Shown: one piece after another, positions 1-8,616 of the stretch
How the letters are laid out: each line of letters begins with the position of its first letter
Position numbering within the stretch: position 1 is the stretch's first letter
Assembly (NCBI GenBank): GCA_902536385.1
Contig: CACAWY010000002.1
Coordinates: forward strand, 62,001 to 126,000
DNA length: 64,000 nt
DNA from: an uncultured Pelagibacteraceae bacterium
GTDB lineage: Bacteria > Pseudomonadota > Alphaproteobacteria > Pelagibacterales > Pelagibacteraceae
Reading direction: 5' to 3'
The notes under the pieces: generated by a model
Told to the model about the DNA's origin: nothing
The model's database searches: none
The model's input: the letters and a program-made list of their open reading frames with translations, nothing else
Made by a program: the position numbers and the translations under genes

Positions 1-934
1 CTTTTTCCAAAATTTGCTCAAGATGGGGCTTATTCTCTAAGAGTTTTTTTATTTCTTTACCAACAGGTACTATCTCATTAATTAAGGCTTCTGCTAGTTT
101 AGTTTTTAAGAAAGAATATTCTTTGCCTGACATCTCATTTATTGCTTTATCCAAATTAATTTTTGAAACCTCTGAGTAAATGTTAATTAAATTGAGTGCT
201 TCAGGCTTTTTTTCTAAACTTTTAATATTATCTGGTATTGGCTCTGAGTCGGATTTTGCTTTTTTTATCTTTTTATTAATATCGTCTGCACTATCTTTTA
301 AATTAATTCTTGAGAAATCGGATTCTTCTGACTTGCTCATTTTTTTTGTTCCGTCTCTCAAGCTCATTACTCTCGAGATATTTTTTTGGATTAACGGTTC
401 AGGTAATGGAAAAAAATCTTCACAATTATAGTCATTATTAAATTTTTGAGCTATGTCCCTAGAGAGTTCTAAGTGTTGTTTTTGATCAGCTCCGACAGGA
501 ACATGAGTTGCTTTATACAAAAGAATATCAGCAGCCATTAAATTAGGATAAATGTATAAACCAACACTAGCTTTTTCTTTATCAGATCCTGCTTTATCCT
601 TAAATTGTGTCATTCGATTTAACCAACCAATTCTAGAAACACAATTTAAAATCCATGCTAATTCAGCATGTCCTGAGACTGATGATTGATTAAAAATTAT
701 ACTTTTATCCGGGTTCAAACCTGTTGCTAAAAAACTAGCAACTGTTTCTAAGACATTTTCTCTAAGTTCATTTGGTTTCTGGAAAACTGTGATGGCATGT
801 AAATCTACAACGCAATAAATACACTTAATTTTTCTCTGCAAAGATACAAAGTTTCTTAAAGCTCCAAAATAGTTTCCTAAATGTAAATTACCAGTTGGTT
901 GAACTCCGGAAAATACTAATTTTTTTTCACTCAT
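1..934 (-). CDS. trpS: Tryptophanyl-tRNA synthetase (3' end outside window)
   Basis: This enzyme charges tRNA-Trp with tryptophan in the cytoplasm. Translating the complement from the ATG at 934 gives [20 protein letters not shown], which holds the class I HIGH-type signature (HLGN). A KMSKS loop (KKMSKSEES) follows near residue 200. About 311 residues lie in the window, so only a short C-terminal part of a protein usually near 330-340 residues is missing. The start codon abuts the murJ stop codon at 935-937, so the two genes are probably co-transcribed leftward with murJ first. Confidence 0.95.
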   Translation of the reverse strand, partial: MSEKKLVFSGVQPTGNLHLGNYFGALRNFVSLQRKIKCIYCVVDLHAITVFQKPNELRENVLETVASFLATGLNPDKSIIFNQSSVSGHAELAWILNCVSRIGWLNRMTQFKDKAGSDKEKASVGLYIYPNLMAADILLYKATHVPVGADQKQHLELSRDIAQKFNNDYNCEDFFPLPEPLIQKNISRVMSLRDGTKKMSKSEESDFSRINLKDSADDINKKIKKAKSDSEPIPDNIKSLEKKPEALNLINIYSEVSKINLDKAINEMSGKEYSFLKTKLAEALINEIVPVGKEIKKLLENKPHLEQILEK

Positions 935-2461
935 TTAATTTGTTCTGTAGTTTTTAATTTTTAGTAACCCAAATAAGTAACAAGATATCAAATAAATAGT
1001 AACTACGATACCTACAATAATTAATAAATAAACAGACTTAAACATATAATTGTATACAAGATAATTAGCATATTTTGTTAGAGTAAAGATAAGTGCTAAA
1101 GACATTATTGCTGTAGAGATAAATATTTTTAATGAGTTGTAAAATAATTTATTCTTAATAAGTAAAAAATTGCTTTTCTTTAATAAGTAAAAATAAATAA
1201 ATACGCCTATCCAAGTAGAAATTGAAGTGGCGATCGGTATTATAATAAAACCAACATTATTAAAAAAACTTACACTTATGATTATGTTTAAAAATACAAT
1301 GAAAGAAGATATATAAAAAGGTGTTTTTGTGTTGCCTCTGGCAAAGAAAAAATTTGCTAATATCTTAATTAGTGCAAATGCAATAACTCCATATCCAAAG
1401 AACACTAGAGCATTAGATGTCATCTCCACATCTTTCATACTAAATGAACCATATCCAAACAATCCATTAATAATTTCTTTTGATGCAATGATTAAGCCAC
1501 AACTCGCTGGAACAGAAAATAATAGTGATAGTTCTATAGACTTATTTTGAATATCAGAAACTTTTAAAAAATTTTTGCTTCTAAAAGCTTTTGTAAGCAC
1601 AGGTAAAGATACAGTTCCAACGGCAATTCCCGCAATTGCTAAATTAATTTGATAGACACGATCAGCATAATATAAATATGATACAGCCCCGGATTGAAAA
1701 GAAGCAATAATTGTTCCAACTAGAATATTTACTTGAGTTACCCCTGAAGAGAAAATACTTGGGATTAATTTCTTAAAAAAAAATTTTATTTCTTTTGTAA
1801 TCTTCAATTTCAATTTTATTTTTGGTTTATAGAAATTAAAAGTTACATAAATCAAAAAAATTAATTGAATAATTCCCGCTAATGTTACTCCATAAGAAAG
1901 TTGTTGTGCAATATCAAATCCATATAAATAAGAAATTATTATACTTATTATCAAAACAATATTTAAAATTATTGGAGCTGCTGCAGCGGCTGCGAATTTA
2001 TTGTTTGAATTTAATATTCCAGAAAAAAAAGATGATAAACTAACAAATAACAAAAATGGGAAAGTAATCCTTGTAAACTCTATAGCTAAATTAAACTTTA
2101 TCTCATCTTCAATAAAACCAGGAGCAATTAGATAAACTAAAAACGGTGTGAAAATTTCTGCTAAGGTTACCAAAAAAAGGAGGGTAAAAAATAAAAAACT
2201 TAGTACATCATCAGCAAAAATTTTGCCTTTTTTTTTACTTGAAAAATTCACTGAAGTATAACTTGGGATAAAAGCTGCATTAAAAGTACCTTCAGCAAAA
2301 AGACGTCTAAAAGTATTAGGCAATCTAAAGGCTACAAAAAAAGCATCAGCAAAAATCGACGCGCCTAAAAAAATGGCTATCAAAATATCCCTGAGATAAC
2401 CTAAAATCCTGCTAATTATTGTAAAAAAACTAAATATTGAAGTTGAGGAAAGTAAGTTCAT
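935..2461 (-). CDS. murJ: Lipid II flippase MurJ (MviN)
   Basis: The protein moves the peptidoglycan precursor lipid II across the inner membrane. The 508 residues are almost wholly hydrophobic, with about 14 predicted membrane segments, the usual length for the family. The N-terminal part contains the family-typical stretch RDILIAIFLGAS, followed by DAFFVAFRLPNTFRRLFAEG, which marks MurJ/MviN. It lies directly upstream of trpS with no intergenic base. It is divergent from maeB across a 70-base gap that must hold both promoters. Confidence 0.95.
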   Translation of the reverse strand: MNLLSSTSIFSFFTIISRILGYLRDILIAIFLGASIFADAFFVAFRLPNTFRRLFAEGTFNAAFIPSYTSVNFSSKKKGKIFADDVLSFLFFTLLFLVTLAEIFTPFLVYLIAPGFIEDEIKFNLAIEFTRITFPFLLFVSLSSFFSGILNSNNKFAAAAAAPIILNIVLIISIIISYLYGFDIAQQLSYGVTLAGIIQLIFLIYVTFNFYKPKIKLKLKITKEIKFFFKKLIPSIFSSGVTQVNILVGTIIASFQSGAVSYLYYADRVYQINLAIAGIAVGTVSLPVLTKAFRSKNFLKVSDIQNKSIELSLLFSVPASCGLIIASKEIINGLFGYGSFSMKDVEMTSNALVFFGYGVIAFALIKILANFFFARGNTKTPFYISSFIVFLNIIISVSFFNNVGFIIIPIATSISTWIGVFIYFYLLKKSNFLLIKNKLFYNSLKIFISTAIMSLALIFTLTKYANYLVYNYMFKSVYLLIIVGIVVTIYLISCYLFGLLKIKNYRTN

Positions 2462-2531
2462 AAATAATCTAAATTAGGCCATAAATTTATAGTGAATTTA
2501 ATTTCTTTATATTACATACTCATAAATATAA

Positions 2532-4814
2532 ATGCCAAAAAAAACAGAAATTGATCACTATTCAGATAAAGAGGCACTTGATTTTCATATAAATGGAAAG
2601 TCAGGCAAAATTGAGATTAGTTCAAGTAAACCACTTATAACTAAAAGAGATCTTTCGCTTGCTTACTCACCAGGGGTTGCAGCTCCTGTAAAAGAGATAG
2701 CAAAAAATCCTGACTCAGCTTATGACTATACGAGTAAGGGAAATTTGGTTGCTGTAATAAGCAATGGTTCAGCAATATTAGGTCTTGGTAATCTAGGAGC
2801 TTTAGCATCTAAACCGGTTATGGAAGGTAAGTCAGTGCTTTTTAAAAGATTTGCAGACATTGACTCCATAGATATAGAGATAGATAGCAACGATCCAAAA
2901 TCAATTATTGAAACAATTAAAAATATAGGGGGGACATTTGGAGGAATAAATCTTGAGGATATTGCGGCTCCAGATTGCTTTATTATAGAACAGAAATTAA
3001 AAGAACTTTTGAATATTCCTATATTTCATGACGATCAACACGGAACAGCAATTATTACTACTGCAGCACTTATCAATGCGTTAGATATTTCAAAAAAAAA
3101 GATAGATAAGGTAAAAGTTGTAGTCAACGGTGCTGGTGCATCTGCACAAGCTTGTGCAAATTTATTTAAGAGTTCTGGTGTTAAAAGTGAAAATATCATT
3201 ATGTGTGATAGTAAAGGAGTTATTTATAAAGGACGAAAAAATATTGATCAGTTTAAATCTGCTTTTGCAATCGATACTAAACTTAGAACTTTAAATGAGG
3301 CAATTAAAGGTTCTGATGTATTTTTAGGCTTGTCAGCTAAAGATGTAGTGTCAAAAGAGATGGTAAAATCTATGGCAAATAATCCAATAATTTTTGCCTG
3401 CGCAAACCCAGACCCTGAGATAAAACCTGAGTTAATTAAAGAAGTCAGATCCGATGCGATCATTGCTACAGGAAGATCTGATTATCCAAATCAAGTGAAT
3501 AATTTAATTGGATTTCCTTATATTTTTAGAGGTGCACTAGACGTGAGAGCCAAAGAAATAAATGAGGAGATGAAAGTAGCTGCTGCTCAAGCTATTGCCT
3601 TGCTAGCGAGAGAAAATGTACCGGACGAAGTTGTTTCCGCTTATGGTGGGGATAGGCCAAGATATGGAAAAGATTACATTATTCCGTCTACTTTTGATCC
3701 AAGATTAATAAGTATAATTCCTGCAGCGGTAGCGGAAGCCGCAATGAAAAGTGGTGTGGCAAGAAAAAATATAAATGATTTAGAGATATATAAAGATCAA
3801 TTAACTAATCGACTTGATCCTACAATGTCATTAATGCAAGGTATAAATGCTAAAGTTAGAAAGAATCCAAAAAAAGTAATATTTGCTGAGGGAGAAGACG
3901 AAAATATGCTTAAAGCAGCAATTGAGTTTGGTAGAAACAAACTTGGCACGCCGATCTTAATCGGAGCTGAAAAGAGAATTAAAGAACAACTTAAAAACAT
4001 AGGATTAGATGAAAATTATGAAATTAAGATTGTAAATTCTACAGACAAACAGAAAAGGGAAAAGTATGTAAAACATTTATACAAAAAACTTCAAAGGGAA
4101 GGTCAATTAGAGAGAGATGTTGATCGTTTAGTTAGAAATGATCGAATTGCTTGGGGTGCATCAATGATTGCATGTAAAGATGCAGATGCGATGGTAACAG
4201 GTAACATTAGACATTATGCAGCATCAATAGAAAAATTAAAAAAAGTAACTGAACCAAGACCTGGTGAAGAAATTTTTGGTATGACAATGATAACATTAAA
4301 AGGAAAAACAATTTTGGTGGCAGATACAAATGTTCAAGATTTTCCTTCACCTGAAAGACTGGTTAAAGTTTCAAAGTCATGTGTCCGTGTTGCAAGATTG
4401 TTTGGATTTGATCCTAAAGTTGCCTTCCTATCACATTCAACTTTCGGAAAGCCAATTTCAAAAAATACTAAACATGTGAGAGATGCAATTGAGTTGCTAA
4501 AAAAAGATAATGTTGACTTTGATTTTGACGGAGAGATGCAGCCGGATGTCGCCTTAAATCCTATATATAAAGATATTTATCCTTTCTCAAAAATAGTAGG
4601 AAATGCTAATATTTTAATAATGCCGGCATTGCACAGTGCAGCTATATCTACAAAATTAATGAAAGTTTTTGGTGGTGGAAAATTAATTGGACCATTATTA
4701 ATCGGTTTAGGCTCACCTATAGAGGTTGCTCCATTGAGAGCTAGCACTTCAGAAATTTTAAATTTAGCATCTATAGCAGCCTACTCTTCAGATGTAATTG
4801 ATTACTCAAATTAA
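2532..4814 (+). CDS. maeB: NADP-dependent malic enzyme with phosphotransacetylase-like domain
   Basis: The enzyme oxidatively decarboxylates malate to pyruvate with NADP+ reduction, linking the TCA cycle to pyruvate and NADPH supply. At 760 residues it has the long MaeB form. Residues 1 to about 420 are the malic enzyme part, with the N-terminal motif SPGVAAPVKEIA and the dinucleotide-binding stretch VVVNGAGASAQAC. Residues from about 430 resemble phosphotransacetylase (IFAEGEDENMLKAA) and are usually regulatory rather than catalytic in this family. Its TAA stop overlaps the convergent lipoprotein stop within a shared TTAA at 4811-4814. Confidence 0.95.
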   Translation: MPKKTEIDHYSDKEALDFHINGKSGKIEISSSKPLITKRDLSLAYSPGVAAPVKEIAKNPDSAYDYTSKGNLVAVISNGSAILGLGNLGALASKPVMEGKSVLFKRFADIDSIDIEIDSNDPKSIIETIKNIGGTFGGINLEDIAAPDCFIIEQKLKELLNIPIFHDDQHGTAIITTAALINALDISKKKIDKVKVVVNGAGASAQACANLFKSSGVKSENIIMCDSKGVIYKGRKNIDQFKSAFAIDTKLRTLNEAIKGSDVFLGLSAKDVVSKEMVKSMANNPIIFACANPDPEIKPELIKEVRSDAIIATGRSDYPNQVNNLIGFPYIFRGALDVRAKEINEEMKVAAAQAIALLARENVPDEVVSAYGGDRPRYGKDYIIPSTFDPRLISIIPAAVAEAAMKSGVARKNINDLEIYKDQLTNRLDPTMSLMQGINAKVRKNPKKVIFAEGEDENMLKAAIEFGRNKLGTPILIGAEKRIKEQLKNIGLDENYEIKIVNSTDKQKREKYVKHLYKKLQREGQLERDVDRLVRNDRIAWGASMIACKDADAMVTGNIRHYAASIEKLKKVTEPRPGEEIFGMTMITLKGKTILVADTNVQDFPSPERLVKVSKSCVRVARLFGFDPKVAFLSHSTFGKPISKNTKHVRDAIELLKKDNVDFDFDGEMQPDVALNPIYKDIYPFSKIVGNANILIMPALHSAAISTKLMKVFGGGKLIGPLLIGLGSPIEVAPLRASTSEILNLASIAAYSSDVIDYSN

Positions 4815-5389
4815 AGTTTGTTTCGGCTAAGCTCAGAGGCTAAATATATAGATGGATAAATATTTTTTACGTCAAAAATTTTATTTGCTTCACTTAAAAC
4901 TTCCTTTTTCTCTTCGTTATCCATAGCAATGCCAAAAATATAAATATTTTTGTTAATGGTTTCTAAAGTATAATTTCTAGATTTTGTCTTTTTATTAAAG
5001 ATCAAAGCTGACCTAAGTTGGCTGGTTATTAAAATATCTTTTGCTGTACTTTTAAAATTACTTTGGCCTTTGATTGTTATGGCATTTTTAACAGATCTCA
5101 CACCTTTAGTTTCCCATGCCATTTTTGTTATCTGAATTTTTTCTTCAGGTTCATCTACTTTTCCAGATAAAAAAATTCTTCCATCAATTACCTCATTTTG
5201 TACAGACAAAAAATATTTTTTATCTTTTAATGCTAACCTTGTTGAGAGATTTTTCTGCATTATAGTATCATCAATTTGCATACCGATAGTTCTTGGATCA
5301 AAAGTGATATCAACTCCAGCTCCAAATTGTCCTACAGATGAGCACGAAATTAATAAAAAAAGTAAAAATAGACTAATTATTTTCTTCAT
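4811..5389 (-). CDS. BON-domain outer-membrane lipoprotein
   Basis: This is a predicted exported lipoprotein of 192 residues. The N terminus MKKIISLFLLFLLISC is a short lipoprotein signal peptide ending in a lipobox cysteine at residue 16. Two BON-like repeats follow, at about residues 45-110 (VIDGRIFLSGKV, TKGVRSVKNAI) and 115-185 (KNIYIFGIA). This is the layout of DolP/OsmY-type proteins that bind phospholipid at the envelope. The start lies 17 bases inside the upstream rsmI gene, so translation is probably coupled. The exact role here is inferred from the domain only. Confidence 0.8.
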   Translation of the reverse strand: MKKIISLFLLFLLISCSSVGQFGAGVDITFDPRTIGMQIDDTIMQKNLSTRLALKDKKYFLSVQNEVIDGRIFLSGKVDEPEEKIQITKMAWETKGVRSVKNAITIKGQSNFKSTAKDILITSQLRSALIFNKKTKSRNYTLETINKNIYIFGIAMDNEEKKEVLSEANKIFDVKNIYPSIYLASELSRNKL

Positions 5390-6212
5390 TTTTTATTTTA
5401 AGGCAAATTTCATAAATTTTTTTTTTATTAATATTTTTTGATTGAAATATTAAATCTACAGTATCCTTTAAGCTATATTTTTTTAAATATTTTTTTGCTT
5501 TATTGACAATTTCTTTATTGTCAAATTCCTTATTTTTTGTAATCATCTCAGAAATAACAACAGTTAGTTCACCTTTAACTGGACTTTTAAACAATTTAAA
5601 GTTGTCGACACTGTCCCTATAATAAGTTTCATGTATTTTGGTAATTTCCTTGGCAATCATTAATTTTCTATTAGGAAAATATTTTTTGAAACTGTTTAAA
5701 TAAAAATTGATTTTGATTGCAGGAATAAAGATTACTATTGAGAAAGTGTAATTAGAAAGATTTTGAAGCACTTTATTGAGTTCATTTTCTTTTTTCGGTA
5801 AAAATCCATAAAATAAAAACTGGTCATTAAAACCAGCAACACTCATAGCTGCTGTTATAGAGGAAATTCCAGGTATAGGAATAATTTTTATTTCTTCTTT
5901 TATACATTGGTTTAAAAGAAGACGGCCAGGATCTGAGAGCATTGGGGTACCAGCATCAGAAACCAAAGCCAAAATTTTGCCCTGATTGATATGTTTTATT
6001 ATATTTGTAATTTGTTTTTTTTCATTAAACTTATGGTACGAAATAAGTTTTTTTTTAATTTTAAGATGATTTAATAACTTAATTGAGCGTCTTGTGTCTT
6101 CACATATAATTATATCAGATTTTTTCAATACCTCGATTGCTCTTAATGTTATATCATCTAAATTTCCAATAGGTGTGGAAACAATATATAAGCTATTTAT
6201 GTCAAGTTTCAT
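5373..6212 (-). CDS. rsmI: 16S rRNA (cytidine-1402-2'-O)-methyltransferase
   Basis: RsmI 2'-O-methylates C1402 in the decoding centre of 16S rRNA using SAM. The 279-residue protein opens with LYIVSTPIGNLDDITLRA and contains SDAGTPMLSDPGR and IPIPGISSITAA, the tetrapyrrole-methylase fold motifs of the family. The length is normal. It overlaps the BON lipoprotein gene by 17 bases. Its start is separated by only 3 bases from the divergent start of the LpoA-like gene, so each promoter must lie within the other coding sequence. Confidence 0.95.
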   Translation of the reverse strand: MKLDINSLYIVSTPIGNLDDITLRAIEVLKKSDIIICEDTRRSIKLLNHLKIKKKLISYHKFNEKKQITNIIKHINQGKILALVSDAGTPMLSDPGRLLLNQCIKEEIKIIPIPGISSITAAMSVAGFNDQFLFYGFLPKKENELNKVLQNLSNYTFSIVIFIPAIKINFYLNSFKKYFPNRKLMIAKEITKIHETYYRDSVDNFKLFKSPVKGELTVVISEMITKNKEFDNKEIVNKAKKYLKKYSLKDTVDLIFQSKNINKKKIYEICLKIKNEENN

Positions 6213-6215
6213 TTT

Positions 6216-7370
6216 ATGAAAAAAAAAATTGTAATATTCCTATCTTATATAATTTTATTTTTTAATTCTAATCTTTTAAGTAATGAAGTAAGTAAATATC
6301 TTAAAATTGGTCTACTCGCCCCTTTAAGTGGAGAGTATTCTGATCTAGGAAATTCCCTTTTATATTCTTTGCAGCTAGGACTTGATGAGATTAATGATAA
6401 AAATGTTTTTATTATTCCTAGAGACGCCGGATTCAGTGATGAAACAAAATTAGATTCAGCTATAAAAGATTTAAAGTCACAAGGAATTAATATTATAATC
6501 GGACCTTTAAGTAATAAAGATTTTGCTTATGTAAAGAAATATAATGATTTAATTTTTATTTCCCCTTCAAATATTACGCCGGAATTTAAAAATAATGTTA
6601 TAAGCATAGGTGTTACTTTGGACTCACAATTATTAGCTTTAAATAACTTTATAAAAAAACAAAAAAAAAAGAAAACCGTGATTATGTTTCCAGAGAATCA
6701 ATATACGGATTTTATTGAAAAGAAAATTAAACAATTAAATTTAAATTATTTAAAGGTTTTTAAATACGACCCTGATCCACAAGTTTTGACTGGAGAAATA
6801 GAAGTTTTAACTAATTACAGTCAGAGAAAAAAAAACTTAGAACTAAGAAAAAAAATGTTCCAAGATAAAGAAGATGATCAATCAATAAAAGAGCTGGAGA
6901 GGCTAGAACAATTATATACATTAGGAAGTGTAAATTTTGACTCAGTGATAATTGTAGATTTTGGGAGTAATCTCAAAAGTGTTTTAACTTCTTTAGCCTA
7001 TACAGACGTCAATACACGAGACGTTTTAGTGACAACAGTAAATCAATGGTTTGATGAAAGTATTTTTTATGAAAATACTATTAAAACCTTATATTATCCA
7101 TCAATAGATTATAAAGAATTTAAGAAATATAATGAGAATTATTTTAAAAAATTTTCAACATATCCTGATGAGATTACAATTTTAACCTATGATGCTTTAG
7201 GTTTGATTTATTATGCTTGGAAAAAAAACGGAAAAATAACTTCTATAAATGATTTTTCATTCAAGAATAAAATAAAAGGGAAAATAGGCACTTTTAGTAT
7301 TAAAGATAGAAGAGTAACCCAAGACCTTGAAATTTACAAGGTAGAGAAAAATAAATTTACAAAATTTTAA
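6216..7370 (+). CDS. LpoA-like penicillin-binding protein activator / periplasmic ligand-binding protein
   Basis: This is a 384-residue exported protein of the periplasmic-binding-protein type I fold. A signal peptide covers roughly residues 1-22 (MKKKIVIFLSYIILFFNSN). It is followed by YLKIGLLAPLSGEYSDLGNS, the usual opening of Leu/Ile/Val-binding and LpoA C-terminal domains. The lack of a transporter nearby and the position next to rsmI match the alphaproteobacterial penicillin-binding protein activator family, which regulates peptidoglycan synthesis. It could instead bind a small ligand. Its 3' end overlaps rdgB by 14 bases on the opposite strand. Confidence 0.75.
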   Translation: MKKKIVIFLSYIILFFNSNLLSNEVSKYLKIGLLAPLSGEYSDLGNSLLYSLQLGLDEINDKNVFIIPRDAGFSDETKLDSAIKDLKSQGINIIIGPLSNKDFAYVKKYNDLIFISPSNITPEFKNNVISIGVTLDSQLLALNNFIKKQKKKKTVIMFPENQYTDFIEKKIKQLNLNYLKVFKYDPDPQVLTGEIEVLTNYSQRKKNLELRKKMFQDKEDDQSIKELERLEQLYTLGSVNFDSVIIVDFGSNLKSVLTSLAYTDVNTRDVLVTTVNQWFDESIFYENTIKTLYYPSIDYKEFKKYNENYFKKFSTYPDEITILTYDALGLIYYAWKKNGKITSINDFSFKNKIKGKIGTFSIKDRRVTQDLEIYKVEKNKFTKF

Positions 7371-7935
7371 TTTTTTTTTTCAATTTTTTAAATGCAATGT
7401 ATCTGTGGTCCATTCTATTTTTTTTTCTTCTAGACATTTGGCCAAATGTTTGGGTCTCATTTTTTGGAATGAAAATTGAGTCATATCCAAATCCTCTGCT
7501 TCCTAAAATTTTTTTCGAGATATTTCCATGAAGTTTTCCAACAACTGTAACTATTCTTTTTTGTGGAATTTTAAAAGACAGACTGCAAACAAATGTCGCT
7601 TTCCTACTTTTTTTATTTTTCATTTTTTTTAAAATAAAGGTCATAGCTTTAAAAAAACTCCCATGTTTTTTAGCAAGCCTTGCAGAGTAAATGCCAGGTT
7701 GATTGTTGAGTGATTTAATACATAATCCTGAGTCATCTGATATTACTGGAAAACTTACATATCTCGAAAAAAAATTAGCTTTTAAAATTGAATTTCCTTT
7801 AAAGGATTTCCCTGTTTCCTTAGGACTTGGAATCTTTAACCTTAAAGGGGAGATCTTTATATATTTTTTTGACACTAGATAGCCAATTTCTCTAAATTTA
7901 CCTATATTATGAGTGCCAATTAAGATTTTTTTCAT
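7357..7935 (-). CDS. rdgB: XTP/dITP diphosphatase
   Basis: RdgB hydrolyses non-canonical purine triphosphates (XTP, dITP, ITP) to monophosphates and pyrophosphate, cleaning the nucleotide pool. The 192-residue sequence starts with the family signature ILIGTHNIGKFREI (SHNxxK-like). It has the active-site stretch VISDDSGLCI near residue 67 and the C-terminal GYDSIFIP and MSRRKKNRMDHR motifs. Its 3' end is convergent with and overlaps the LpoA-like gene. It is divergent from grpE across 43 bases. Confidence 0.93.
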   Translation of the reverse strand: MKKILIGTHNIGKFREIGYLVSKKYIKISPLRLKIPSPKETGKSFKGNSILKANFFSRYVSFPVISDDSGLCIKSLNNQPGIYSARLAKKHGSFFKAMTFILKKMKNKKSRKATFVCSLSFKIPQKRIVTVVGKLHGNISKKILGSRGFGYDSIFIPKNETQTFGQMSRRKKNRMDHRYIAFKKLKKKIKIL

Positions 7936-7978
7936 TTCTACCTAGTAATTCAATAAATATTTACTATATAGCAATTAA

Positions 7979-8563
7979 ATGTCAGAAAATAATAAAAAAG
8001 AAGCTGATGACAAAAAGCAGCAAATTGATATTCCTAAAAAAGAAAAAAAAGGAGAAGAATTAACTTTAGAACAAAAGTTAAAAGAGACTGAAGATAAGTT
8101 GCTTAGGTCTTTAGCTGAGGTGGAAAACCAAAGAAGGCGCTTTGAAAAAGAGATCAAGGATGCCTTTGAATTTGGATCTTTTAATTTTGCAAAAGAAAGT
8201 TTAGCTATTTTAGATAATTTGGAAAGAGCTAAAAATGCTATAAAAAATGATTCTGACTTAAAATCAAATAAAGATTTGGATAAATTTTTAGAAAATATTT
8301 TGATTATTGAAAAAGACCTGATCTCAATTTTTGAAAAGAATAGAATTACTAAGATTGCCGCAAAAGGTAAAAAGTTCGATCCTAATCTTCATCAAGCAAT
8401 GGCTGAAATTGAAGATAATAATTCTGAAGTTGGGACTATAGTCCAGGAAATTCAACCAGGCTATATGTTGGGCGAGAGATTGTTAAGACCAGCATTAGTT
8501 GGCGTTGCTAAGGGAAAAAATTCAAAAATTGAGGAAAAAGATGAAAAAAAAGAGCAAAAATAA
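7979..8563 (+). CDS. grpE: Nucleotide exchange factor GrpE
   Basis: GrpE drives ADP release from DnaK in the Hsp70 cycle. The 194-residue protein has a charged, lysine- and glutamate-rich N terminus. A long coiled-coil helix follows (about residues 30-100, including EVENQRRRFEKE), and then the C-terminal beta domain with FDPNLHQAMAE and RLLRPALVGVAKG. It is the first gene of grpE-dnaK-dnaJ. The repressor gene hrcA, often placed before grpE in other bacteria, is absent here, and no CIRCE operator was seen. Confidence 0.95.
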   Translation: MSENNKKEADDKKQQIDIPKKEKKGEELTLEQKLKETEDKLLRSLAEVENQRRRFEKEIKDAFEFGSFNFAKESLAILDNLERAKNAIKNDSDLKSNKDLDKFLENILIIEKDLISIFEKNRITKIAAKGKKFDPNLHQAMAEIEDNNSEVGTIVQEIQPGYMLGERLLRPALVGVAKGKNSKIEEKDEKKEQK

Positions 8564-8564
8564 C

Positions 8565-8592
8565 CTTGTAGAAAGAAAAAAAACACCCATAT
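8565..8592 (+). promoter_or_regulatory. Candidate sigma-32 heat-shock promoter before dnaK
   Basis: In the grpE-dnaK gap, CTTGTAG (8565-8571) is followed after 13 bases by ACCCATAT (8585-8592). This matches the RpoH consensus, CTTGAAA then CCCCATNT with 13-17 bases between, at 5 of 7 and at all but one fixed position of the second box. The promoter would start transcripts about 18 bases before the dnaK ribosome-binding site and give dnaK-dnaJ heat-shock control separate from grpE. It is a visual match only, with no experimental support here. Confidence 0.6.
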
Positions 8593-8616
8593 AAATTAAT
8601 CAAAGGAAAAAACATA

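Noticed and set aside
180-431. 83-residue plus-strand frame
   Set aside because: It lies wholly antisense to trpS, whose motifs are clear, and shows no protein-family features.
2462-2531. Riboswitch upstream of maeB
   Set aside because: The gap is only 70 bases, shared with the murJ promoter, and shows no conserved glycine or SAM riboswitch core.
7936-7978. Possible CIRCE operator before grpE
   Set aside because: No TTAGCACTC-type inverted repeat is present in the 43-base gap, and no hrcA gene is in the window.
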